A DNA stretch of 64,000 nt from Bostrychus sinensis (Eukaryota > Chordata > Actinopteri > Gobiiformes > Eleotridae), in contig CM036240.1 of NCBI GenBank assembly GCA_020698575.1, positions 16,541,711 to 16,605,710 on the forward strand, read 5' to 3'. Below, one piece after another: positions 12,101 to 24,100 of the stretch (position 1 is the first letter of the stretch; every line of letters starts with the position of its first letter). Position numbers and translations under genes: made by a program. The notes beneath the pieces are model-generated. The model was not told the origin of the DNA, did not search any database, and saw only the letters and a program-made list of their open reading frames with translations.

Positions 12101-15100
12101 ACTAAACTCAAACAGCTGGGCTTCACACCCTCTTCCTCGCTCTGCGGTCTCCCTCCTCCTCGGTCACCATCATATTCAACATAAATCTATACATTTTCTC
12201 TGTGTTACATTTAGAACAGTTGTATAGTTGTTGTACCATATAAGTAGTAGTCATTTTTATATTCAGTTCATTTTTGTGTTACATGACTAAAAGTTATAAA
12301 CAGGTTTTGTACAGTCATGGAAAACCTTAAAAAAGCAATTTCTTGACCCTGGAAAAGTTTTGGAATTTTATATTTTGATGTAAAGTTTTGGAAAAGTTTT
12401 GGAAATTTAAACAGTCTGGCCACTGCTAGTTAATCCTGCACCAGCTAGAATACAGTAAATATAAGTGTTCAGTAGAAACGCTGTCTTCTAGGCCTCTTCT
12501 TGTTCTCACTGCAGAAAAAAGTAACTAATATCTAATTTAGTCGGAATATATGAACAAAATAATTTTTTTGCTGGTCTTTGGTTTTGGTAATGCTTTAAAA
12601 CAGCGTAGAAAATTAGTTTATATCTAATTTAGTATAATTATCTTTTAATCTCCGGTGTATTTCCTATAAGTCTTTAAAATTTGTGGAATAATATATTTCT
12701 GTTTTCTTTTTCTTCAGCTGAATAATTTCCAAATTTAACAAATGAAACTGCAGCATAAGTATGTTTCTAATGTATCACACTGGACATTTTGAATACTATT
12801 TAAACATGTGTAAGTCATTTTTCAGGTCCTGGAAATTTAGTAAAAAAATTTGGAAAAGTCATAGAAAATTCTTGGTAAAAAAAGTGTATGAAGCCTGTAA
12901 AAATGATTGAGTGTAAAGTTTACTTAAGTAAAAAGAACTTACTGCTATTGCCACTACTACTATTACTACTACTACTACTACTACTAGTACTATGACTACT
13001 ACTCCTACTTTATTTGATCCTCCTTTGTTCATGTCTTTCTTGCATTCTTTGCTTTTCTTTTTTAAATGCTGTGCTGTTGTTTTCACTGGTCCGTTGACTT
13101 TTATAACTAGAATAAATGTCAAATATAATTTTTCATTATTCTTTTCTCTCATGCTGTTTAATGGGTGGGGCACCCCATTATCCTCAGCATCATCAAATAT
13201 TATGACTCGGCCTAATTTAAACTATGCAGCTGCACACGCGACTACATATGGTACATTTTATGTTGCTCTTGTTAGAAATTTCAAGCACAATAAAAATACA
13301 CACAAGTTTTAAAAAGCAGTGTTGTGGCAACACAGTCCTGTTTTGTAGCAAAGTTAAAAATAAAAAGCTGCAGTTCAGCTGTTATAATAAGTTTAACCCT
13401 AAACTAACCACAGGGACTCAGATTCAGAACAGTGACCTAATGAGGGGATATGGCTTTGGGAGATTTGCAGATAGAACAAAGTGTAAGTGTATAAACAAAT
13501 GGACATGACCTATTAAAACAAGCATGTATCAGTAAATGTGTTTGAGATCATTTCTGAATATGTGTCAAGAAACCCAGAGGAGGAAAGTAACTACTTTTAG
13601 TCAAGTTTTTTACATTACTTTAATATGATAAGTCTGTTAATGAGTAAACATATTAATAGTACAAAAGTACAGGAGTAGAAGCCTATCCCAATTTAATATT
13701 AAGTTAGAAGGAAGATGAATTGCTAAAATAATAATAAGTAGTAGTAGTTTTCTCTGTAAAATAGCAAATCTTTTTAAAAGCACTTTTTACCTAAATTAAC
13801 TAATTTCTTTATACTTTTACATAAGGAATATTTTTGTTGAGTACTTTTACTTGAGTAATATAATTTTGCAGTAAAAGTACCATTACATGAAAACTTCTTC
13901 CACGCCTGAAGCATCTGTTTTGTAAAAGATTGTTGTCCACTCGCTGACATTTGATCAAATACATGCCACGCATCAAGCTACGCCCACGTCATTTCAGATT
14001 ACATGCCCCTGTATTTTGACTCCTGTTATTCTGTCCCTCCAGATACGTGTACCACAGCTCTAAGTGGATGGTGGCGGGGAACGCGGACTCGCCGGTGCCC
14101 CCGCGGGTCTACATCCACCCGGACTCGCTGGCCTCTGGGGACACCTGGATGAGACAAGTGGTCAGCTTCGACAAACTCAAACTCACCAACAACGAGCTGG
14201 ACGACCAGGGACATGTAAGGACACACTCACGCTGCTCACGCTGCTCCCAGGGCCCCTCTGTGAGATGTATTAGCAGGGTTTGAAGTGAATTCATCCAAAG
14301 CCGCAGAGGCATGGGTTGCCGTAGTAACAGCAGTGTCAACATGGCTGCTCTTCTGAGAGCTGAAACACTTCTTTGTGGACGTCTTGATTTCATGACGTCT
14401 TTAAAAGTGTGTAATGTAGAAAAGGACTGCCCAGCCTCATCCCACACTCTTTGATGCCGTGGTCGTCCCAAAATGGATATTATGAGTTTTTGTGTGTGGA
14501 GGTATTAAAGGTGAGGGATCTGAACCGTGACTTTAATTTGACGGTCAAATATTCATTTCCTCCATGTAATAAAATTGTCAAATTAAAGTCATTTTTTATT
14601 TACTGAATCTGATTTATAGTATCATAGGCAGATACACCGCTGGGAGCAAAACTACCAGAGCTGGGAGAAGTACAGCAAATCTATACAAACAGTAAATGTA
14701 CTGTTATTACTCAGGTAGAAGTACGCAGTAAATTTATTCAATGACTAAAAGTAAAATATGTACTGAGTGTAAAGTTCTGCTATTACTAATGTTACCACTA
14801 CTATTACTACTAATCCTGCTGCTACTCCTGCTATTTTAGATTATAAGAAATATTTGAGTAAAAGTAGTTTTTCACTCCAAAAAATTATTAAAATAAACTA
14901 AAAGAAGGCTATGTTTAAGAAAATGTTTTCTTAAAAAATGTATTTAAGTAAATTAATCAAGTAAAAATATCTAGTTATTCATCTAAACCACAAACCGTCA
15001 CAGAAGAAGGCGTTTGATGCCATAGCCATCCCAAAATGGATTTTATGAGTTTTGTGGCGGTATTAAAGGTGTGGGATCTGAACCGTGACTTTAATTTAAA

Positions 15101-18100
15101 TGTCAAATATTCATTTCCTCTGTGTACTGTTGTAATGAAATGGTCAAATCAAAGTCATATAATTACTGAATATGACTTATAATGTACAGATACACCACTG
15201 GAGGACTCTGTGATTTAGTTCATTATTTATATTCAGTTTGAGACAGAGGTGCTGAGCTGAACTGTTGGCTCCTGGCTCCTTTAAACATATAATGTGGCTC
15301 AAAGGTGAAAGATTTAACTGCATGGCTCTAACTTAGACCACAGTTGTTTTATTTAGTGTTATGCTGTTATATGTGCAGTGAAATAATGTGAGCCATTATA
15401 TCAGTCTGGCTTTTGCCAGGTTACCCAGGAGCCATTTAACAGTAGAAAAGATAAACTTAAGGCCATCTAGGTACAGTGTTGGACAAATTTACTTTGTCCA
15501 TTATTTAAGGCAAACTGGTCAGTGAGCTATGAGTTTACACTGGGGCCAGGTGTAAGAAGTACACACCTTTTATTGTTATGGTAAATAAGAATATGTTTTT
15601 AATTAATGTCCTAAAAACAGCTACTCATTTGTATGAATACTTTGGCATAGATTTTTATCCCAGATGCCCTTCTCCATTTATTTTGGCTCGGGATTGGCAC
15701 ATCCTGTATTGTAGCTGGAGTTTTCAGTTTTCAGTTCCACATTGGGGGAATGAACCCCTGACCTCCTGCACTGAAGTCTGGGAAACCATCCACCAATGGT
15801 CAAAAAGAGATTTACTTTTAGAAAACAGAAAGTTAAAAATGTAACTGACTTTTACAAACAGTAGTATATTAGTTCATCCAAAAGTCCATGACCAGTGAGA
15901 GGATGTACAGACACACACATACAGCACATTTATAATTTCTAATTAAGTTATCTTGTCAAAGAAATAGCAATATGTCATCCTTGAGGCTTGCATACGTCTC
16001 AATAAAACATTATTTTGGCACTTATAGCTATTCTCAGAGCACAGAGTGTGCCATATTTCTAAAGATGAAGTTATCAGTGACAAACGCCTTTAGACGACGT
16101 GTGTGAGCGCTCACGTACTGAGCCCTCTCAGTGTGGGACGAGATTGTCTTTCACTCCCGCTGCTCCGTCTTAAGACTCCATTTCCCTCGAGAGTCTCAGG
16201 CCAAAGAAAATTAATTTTGGAGCTTCCTGTGTGTTGAACCTCTGCGCCTCCGCTCGTCCTCCTCGCTGTGGTGTTACAAAATGTCTGCCTCATCAGAAAC
16301 AGCAGCGGGTCGTGAATCACCCGCACACTACAGAAGCTCAGTCTGAGAGAGAAGAAAATAGATTTATTGTGTACCACACCAAACATTGTCAAGCACTCAC
16401 ACAAATACTTTCTAATCTTAAAGCAGTATTTTTGAGATTTCTATTATTGTACGGGCACTGACAGTTTTACAAGAGCAGAACTGTCATCTACGTTTGTTTG
16501 CTGCCCCTTATATCCTAAATAAAACGTTGGTGGTTACACTTTTTTTTTTTTTTTAAATCATCCTCCCAAAACAGGTTCCGTCTATTTTGACAGTGGATGT
16601 TTAAAGCCTACACTTTCGTTTAGACCACCTATGCCTAAAAATAGTGCTATGAGGCTACATAATATACAAATATATGGTTAGTTCCTATTTTAATTGTTAC
16701 AAATATACATTTCAGAAGTCCACCAATGTGTAATCAGACAAGTCCAACATACACTATAAATTCCTAGATTTCACACTTGTGGGCTGGAACCCAAAAGTGG
16801 GTCATGGAGAAGTTGAAAATGCAGTCAATGTTCAGCCAATCTGAAGCCTAAATATTGTTTGATTATACTAAACTCTGAAACATGTTTTAACACATGCGCC
16901 ATAATGGTCGTAGTGAAATAAGTGTGTCACAATAAAATGATCAGGGATAAAATTGGGACAGTCTGACCAGCTGAGGCCCACTGCTGTAAACAATTTGTAC
17001 ACAGTTCATGTCCCCATTGTAACAAAAGTAATTGGTGCAAGACTTTCTTTCAGTAGTCAGCACACTCAAACTACTAGCATTCAGTATTATTCTGCAAATA
17101 CTTAGTTTTCTTCTTTTTTTTTTTTTTCCCTAGTACTGGGCTCAAACCACAAACACAGAAAAGTGACATTTTTTTGCCCCCAGCTTTATGACTCTGTCCA
17201 CTCTGCCATCTTTCTATGGGAACATCTTATAAATAGAAATATTTTTATAGGAGCTTTGTAGTAAATGAGCCATTGCATGTAACTTTATTGTTATTATGCC
17301 AGTAACTTTTAGCGTAGCTTGTGGCTAAATTTGAAGTGAATTTTTAACTCAATATCTTAATACATTTTTCCAGATTTAAAATAATCTGCATTTTAGATTA
17401 TCTGTTATTATCATTAAAGTACAAAAAATCTGTACTGTATTGGATACTTTTGAATAATACTGTTCTACTTTATGAAAGTAAAAAAAAAGTATTCAATGTA
17501 AAGTTTACTTTAGTTGAAGGGACTTACTACCCCCACTACAATTGCTATTGTTACTACTACTGCTGCTGCTGCTACTGTACTATTGCCAATACTACCCACT
17601 GAGGGGAAAAAAACCAAAAAACTTTTACTCCAGAAAAGAAGAAAAAAAATCTTTCAAAATGTACCCAAATAGTAGTATGATAAAGAAAACATACTCAGAA
17701 AGTACAGTAAAAGTACTAGTAAAAGTATGCTGTATGTACACAAGTTACTCTGATGTTATTATGCCAGTAACTTCAAAATATAACTTGGCTATATTTTAAG
17801 TGAGCTGTAATTCCTGTTTGTAGCACCGTTCACATTTCACAGAGCTTTTGAACGAACAGCATTACCTTGCAAACAAAATTAAAACATCAGTCCTAACTGT
17901 GTTTGAGTGTGAACAGCAGTCATCTGGTCAGAGTTCACTGTGTTGATGAGTGACTTCATATCACCTCAGTCAGCCCGGGACCCCTCCACTCCCCCACAGC
18001 TCTGGGACTGCTCTCTGTGTTGAAGCCACTTTTCCTTCATTTTTAACTTTTGTCTCGCTTTGTTTTTATGAGTGACATGACATAAGTTTCTCAGCAGGTT

Positions 18101-21100
18101 CAGGGGGAGGGAAGGGTTTTGCAAAAGCAAGAGAAAAAATGCAGCAGGGGACAGGCTAGAGAGGTGCACCGCTAATGTTTTCACTCTCAATTGTAAAAAA
18201 CATAGGTTCCTTTCTTGTTTCTTTAATGTTTTGCATGATTGAATATGTCACTGGTTTTAATATAAATGTTTATAAAGCCTGAATATTTACTTGTGTGCAG
18301 AGGTTATGGCTTGTATAAAATGTCAACCTTTTGCAAAAACTATGTCACAAGCGTTACTCCTCAGTTATCACCAATGGAAGGAAGATACTTCAAACTTTTA
18401 AATATCTTTTGAGTACATTGTCTAAACAAGTTTTCACCTGAATAATTTTTAGATGGAAAAATGCTACTTTTACCTAAAGTAAAGTAAATAGCTCACTGGC
18501 CTTGCAATCAGAGGATTTAAGCTCATTCTCAAATTCTACCATACAATTTTACTTTGTACTTGGGTAATATTTCCCTGTTCTAGCTTCACTAAATAGTAAT
18601 TTCTGATTGACTTTACTTCTATTCGAGTATTATTATTTTGAAGTAACTGTTTTTTTAATACACACTGTTTTTGTTTTAATCCTGTCCTTTTTTACAATCT
18701 AAATACTTTATATCTTTTCTTTTGACTTTGAGGAGAGGCAGAGTTTTTAGTGTGTCTTTTCTTTTTAACCCACCCGATTTCTCCTGATTCTAAAAATCTA
18801 ATTACACTCTTCATAGTGTCTACTTTCACACAAATTTTCAACAGAATACTTTTTATTCCTAACAAGCATAAGCATCTGTTAGCCGTGTCCCACTCTGAGA
18901 TTTTAAATGCTAAATATTTGTGAATGTTTCTGATACTCTGAGCTGTTTTCCCCTTCGGCCCTGTTGTAGCAGAGTTTAAAGGATGGAGGGGGGTGTGAGG
19001 GTATTTGGCTCTGGGGAGGTTTTCTCACCCTCAGCCTAATCAGGACCAGACCAGGGCCTGAGGCAGGACCAGGCCCGACTGACGCCTGAGCTTCAATGCA
19101 AAATAATCCTTCTTCCCAAGTGTGAACTCACCTACAACGTCTTTGATTTTGTCGGTGCAGTTAATTAATGTCACACAACACGGCTGAAAATTTGTACAAA
19201 GGAAAATTAAAAGGCTTAAAAGACAGTACGGTTGGGATTTCTATTTGTACTAAACATTATACTTCAAAAAGTGCTGGTTACTTCTGTTGCACTAATTCTT
19301 TTTAGGACACTTTCTGAAACTTGATCCAGATGTGAAAATCCTTTTGTAATGCAGATGTCACCTGAATTTCAGATATTATTGCATTGAAATTGTATGTACA
19401 GTGAGCATTGGCATGTTTGTTTCTATAGTACTGTACAAAATAGGGCTGCATATTTTAAAAACATGCGATATTCAATAACTATGTTGAATATTGCAATAAA
19501 AAATGTGATTGGAAAATTGTGAGAAATTCAATAAAATTTTATTAAAGGCTCTGAACTCACTGCTCCAAACTCAAAAATCAAAACTTTCTAAAGAATAAAC
19601 CATCTCTACATTTAGGACTGAATTAGTACTATGTCATGAACACTTTCTTTATATTTCTTTAAAACAGGGGTGTCAAACTCATTTTCACCGAGGGCCACAT
19701 CAGCATAATGGTTGCCCTCAAAGGGCCAGATGTAACTGTAAGACAGTATAAATCAGGGGTGTCAAACTCAATCGGAGCTGGGGCCAAAATTAGAAAACCA
19801 GTCTTGGTCGTGGGCTGAATAAGAGAATTGTATAAATAATAAAGCCAGCCTACTGTATTTTTGTTCTCAGTTAGGCTTTTTAACATAGAATAATACTTCC
19901 CCACAGAACTACAGGTGTAGATTTGTGGTTTTAAGGGGCTTTGTAGTTTTGTTTTAAATCAGAACTTAGAACTCAACAAATAACAACAAATAGGCCACAG
20001 ACTACTGACTAACACTGGCCAATGATTTATTAAGTATTATTTTCTGCCACAGATACCCAACTCCTCATATAAGACAGGTGTTTTCATCAGGTCCACTCTG
20101 TTTTACTGTGACAGTGGGTACTACCAGCAGAGAAATATTTAGGTGCATGCCATGGCCCTGAGGTGAATAAGCCCAGCACAACTTTAAGCTGAGTCAGCTC
20201 CTACACACAAACACGTATTATAGGCCTACTTTACTTTTATTGAGCAAACTACTGTCCACCTCTCTGTCCTCTGCAGGACACAGTGTGAGCAGGATTATAC
20301 CTCTTTCTGGGCAGGTTTAGCTCACTGTGTGTTAATGAGTGAATTAGAGCACAAGTAGCGACAGAGAGAAAGGAAAAAGAGCGACGGAGGGCAGTGCTGT
20401 TTTTAAAGACGTACGGTTTGTAAAGGTGATGTTCTTACACTGCTGTGCGGTTGGAGCCTGTTTTTATTGCTGCCACATGAGCTCAACAAACAAAGTGTAG
20501 AGTGTTTACAGAGAGTCCCACCTTTTTAAGAAGCTCCTGCTCTCATTGACCCCTCTTTGTCCCATTTCTTTTGTGGAAAGTTAAAATGTCCTGTCGGAGA
20601 ATCCTTCACTCTCTCTCTGCTCCTGCAGTTCGTTAAATGCCGCTCGCTAAAACAGCGGGGGAGGGGCAGTGCCGGCGCGGCGCCGCTTCTGCAGTGCATT
20701 ATGGGAGATGTAGTTCAAACAGATCGAGCACAATATATCGGCGGGCTATTATTAATATAAAATGGAAATGATCTCGCGGGCCACAAGAAATTATCCTGCG
20801 GGCCACATTTGGCCCGCGGGCCTTGAGTTTGACACATGTGCTTTAAAACATTTGCAATATATTAAGCAGCCCTACTACTAACTTTTGATGCCACAAATGT
20901 TGTAACGGTGACTAACATCTTCGTCTGTCCATCTTGTCTCGTTCTTCTCGCTCAGATCATCCTTCACTCGATGCACAAGTACCAGCCGCGTGTCCACGTC
21001 ATCAGGAAGGACTTTAGCAGTGAACTGTCTCCCAACAAACCTGTCCCGAGCGGTGAAGGGGTCAAGACCTTCAGCTTCCCCGAGACCGTCTTCACCACCG

Positions 21101-24100
21101 TCACCGCCTACCAGAACCAACAGGTGCACAAACAATATCATATACTTGTAAACTAGATACAATATGCCAGGAAAATTGCACTTATTTAGAGTAATCAGTG
21201 TATTAATATGAAGTTTGTCTTGTGTACAGATCACCAGACTAAAGATTGATCGTAACCCTTTCGCCAAAGGATTCAGGGACTCTGGCAGGAACAGGTAACT
21301 AAGCCCACACCAAAGTTACAGAAAAATTGCCCTCCTTCAACTCCGTGGGAAGACAATGGTGCTTCCGTCATTTTCTCATACGGTTCATAGTTTTATAGTA
21401 TCACTGTAGATAGATATTTATGAGCATGGACACAGGTTCAGTGTTTAATGTTCTTTGCAATACGTCTTGATAGGAGTCAAAGACAAACAGAGTCAAAGAA
21501 GCTGCACTGTGACAAGAGTAGTCAGTTTTCCATTGTTTTTTTTGTTTTTGTTTGTTTTTTTGAGGGAGCAAAATTGAAACATTAAAGAAGATGATTTTAG
21601 ATGGCAAAAATAAATTGTTGTTATAACTGTTAAAATTTGTTAATAAAGTAGGATTTGTGGTGACTCTGGCAACTGACAAAAATTCTGAAACTTAGGTACA
21701 GTAGATTTTATTGTTTAGCCTTAATTATGTCTGCTAATGCTATACTACAAATAAAACTGTGTTTGTTGGTACACTTGTTAACATTTTCTAACCAGAATCT
21801 GACATTATGTACATTTTGTGCTTAGCTTATGGCACCATTCTTCCAAATTAGTGATGGGAATTTCGGCTCATTTGGTTTGACTCACCAAAAAGCCTTTTGG
21901 GAGCCATTACCCAAATGGCTCTTCATTTTATCATCTATACCTTTTATCTTTCAGCCAAATTAAGCTCATTTATGACTAATGAGATGTATTGTGTACTCAT
22001 ATAACTCAAATAGATGGATTGTGATGAAGTATTAAAAGTTTTGATGCTTTGAAACTTCCCAATGAACTGACTCGCTCACAGAACCACTTTACTACACATA
22101 ATGTATAAAAACACTTATAATTAAGACATAAAAATAAATAAGGCAGATTTTTTAATTGAAACACACATACATCCCTAACAAAAAGCAGAACTTTATTTAG
22201 TATTAAAAAATAAAAACAGCAAAAGCTGATCTCAAAACTCAAAAAGCAGTATTAGAAATATAACTTAAAAAATAAACAACAGAGATATATTGCAACGTGC
22301 ATCGTGTAAGTCAGCACCAAACAGCTTCAGGTGTTTCTCTGAACTAACATCAACTATCTAACTGGAGACTGGTACTGAGGAAGACCAAGTGCCTCAGCTT
22401 AGAGGGGCTGAACTGGTTTACTCTTTCTGTTATTATCTGCACTGTTTTTTAAAAGATCCTTTAAAAACAAACAAACAAACAAAAAACAGTTCTTGGATGG
22501 GAGTCAGCTCTCACCGTTCACTTTAAAGAACCAGCTCCTTGTACCGGCTCGTTCATGACCGACCCATCACTATTCCAAATGCAGCCGTGTTCTTAACAAA
22601 CACAAAGAAGGCCCATTGGCTGTCACACACGCCAGTATCACATGTCAAAGCCTTTATCCATCCACATTGTGTTTCCCAGTTGAGTCTGAATTATCATATA
22701 AAGTGATTGTGGAGGAGACGGACCAGCCCAGACCCCTCCACACATGAGAGCAGGCCCCTCATCTGGACTGCATTATTGGCACGCAGATATTCGAGACATC
22801 TTTTTTCATTTTTCAAACAATAGATGGCCTGATTTATGAACTGGCGTTAGAATTTCATTGCCGAAAAGCTACAGATGAAAAGATAAAGAGAGGAGTGAGA
22901 TGTGTGTCCTGGTCCATCCTCACACTCTGTCTCTATGCCTGATTGTCCTCCACACAAGTTTATGAGACAGGAAAAATGTGATAAATTTCAGGCCCTCATG
23001 CAATGTGAGTGAGAACCCTGGGCTGCGTTCAATAATAACAACTTAATAATAAACTGTGTAATCAGAAACACACAAAAGTCCAGACCATAGAGAAAACTTT
23101 AGGAAAAAGAGGATGCTTCTTATATGAAATTCTCACAGATATTGTCTGAAACAGTTTCCTGCTTATATTGTTAATAAATGGGAGTCAGGAGGGTCATACT
23201 CGATACAATGCTAATGGAGTAATTTTTCTTTCATTTGTAATAATTGGATTTTATGTGTGCAATGTTTAATCTTTTGAGACAGTGAAAGCTCTTTCATCTC
23301 TAACTTATGTGTCTGTCAGATGTGTGAAAAGTATTTAAGTAAAGGTATTGTTTTTTAAAATTATTATTTAAGTAGTAGTAAAGTAAACTCAACAAGATTA
23401 TTCCTGGAAATGACACTTAAAGGAGCCATATTATGTTTTTTTCAGGCTTTTTGAAATAACTTTGGACACTTTTGCCTTAGTATTTCAAGTTTTATGACTC
23501 CATCGAGTCCAGTAGAGGCATTAGAGTACTTCCTGGTTTCACATGTCTATGTTGTGAGTTTGTTTTCAGCTCTTGAAAAGAGGATGAGCTCAGCAAACAG
23601 GATTACTCAAAGATTAATGCATGAAACAAAATACTCCAGCTATAGCCTTACAGGAAATGTTTGAAAATTGTTTTTGTAAGTTTACAGAAAAATCTACTAC
23701 CATTTCTACTACTGCTGCAGCTGTTACTTTTAAAAAAGATTACTTGAGTAAAAGTATTTTTACTACAAAAGTAAAAGTAATTTTAAGCAGATGTAAGTAA
23801 ATCTTTGTCATAAATGTGTAAGTATCTAATTACTATCCACCTTTGTTTTCTGATTGTGTTTTACAGGTTTAGTTGTTTTGATGACTTTCATTAACTTCTA
23901 CTGCGACAGAATAATACTATATCACAGTGGGTCCCAAAGTGGGGTCCGGGGCCCCCTGTGAGTCCACTGCAGGGGGGCCCCCAGAGGCTGTCTATATTAA
24001 GTACATAAAAAAATTGAGTTTGAAATGAATTACAGATATACACTTCTTTAAAATATTAATTTAAAACACTTTTTAGCCAACAGTCAGAGTCTTTTGTAAG

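Larger units (their letters stand above)
7202..14042 (+). other. tbx15 intron 3 (6.84 kb)
   Basis: GT-AG intron with acceptor gtccctccag. It holds a SINE-like copy (7695-7965), long stretches with nothing recognised (8000-10790), a foldback element (10798-11449), a repeat-like segment at 11560-11770, a CTA microsatellite near 12950-13010, and a microsatellite-bearing repeat at 13570-13910. No extra exon was recognised. Confidence 0.85.
19441..20874. mobile_element. Outer hAT-like element (TAGGGCTGC termini) interrupted by a second element
   Basis: The left end is TAGGGCTGCATATTTTAAAA at 19441. The right end is AAGCAGCCCTA, ending at 20874, and its reverse complement starts TAGGGCTGC. The flanking part reads 'gcgatattcaataactatgttgaatattgcaa', a well-known teleost repeat. 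Removing the inserted element 19665-20840 and one duplication copy leaves only about 250 bp. Flanking octamers (gtacaaaa and ctactaac) match at five positions, so the duplication is decayed or unproven. Confidence 0.6.
14215..20955 (+). other. tbx15 intron 4 (6.74 kb)
   Basis: GT-AG intron with acceptor ttctcgctcag. It contains a local direct duplication (14451-14644 and 15014-15204), microsatellite-bearing repeats (14660-14990, 17400-17790, 18370-18640), a SINE fragment at 15640-15790, a repeat copy at 16780-16995, and nested hAT-like elements at 19441-20874. The complex unique block 16080-16380 is a candidate regulatory sequence. 18720-19160 also looks unique. No extra exon was recognised. 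Confidence 0.85.
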
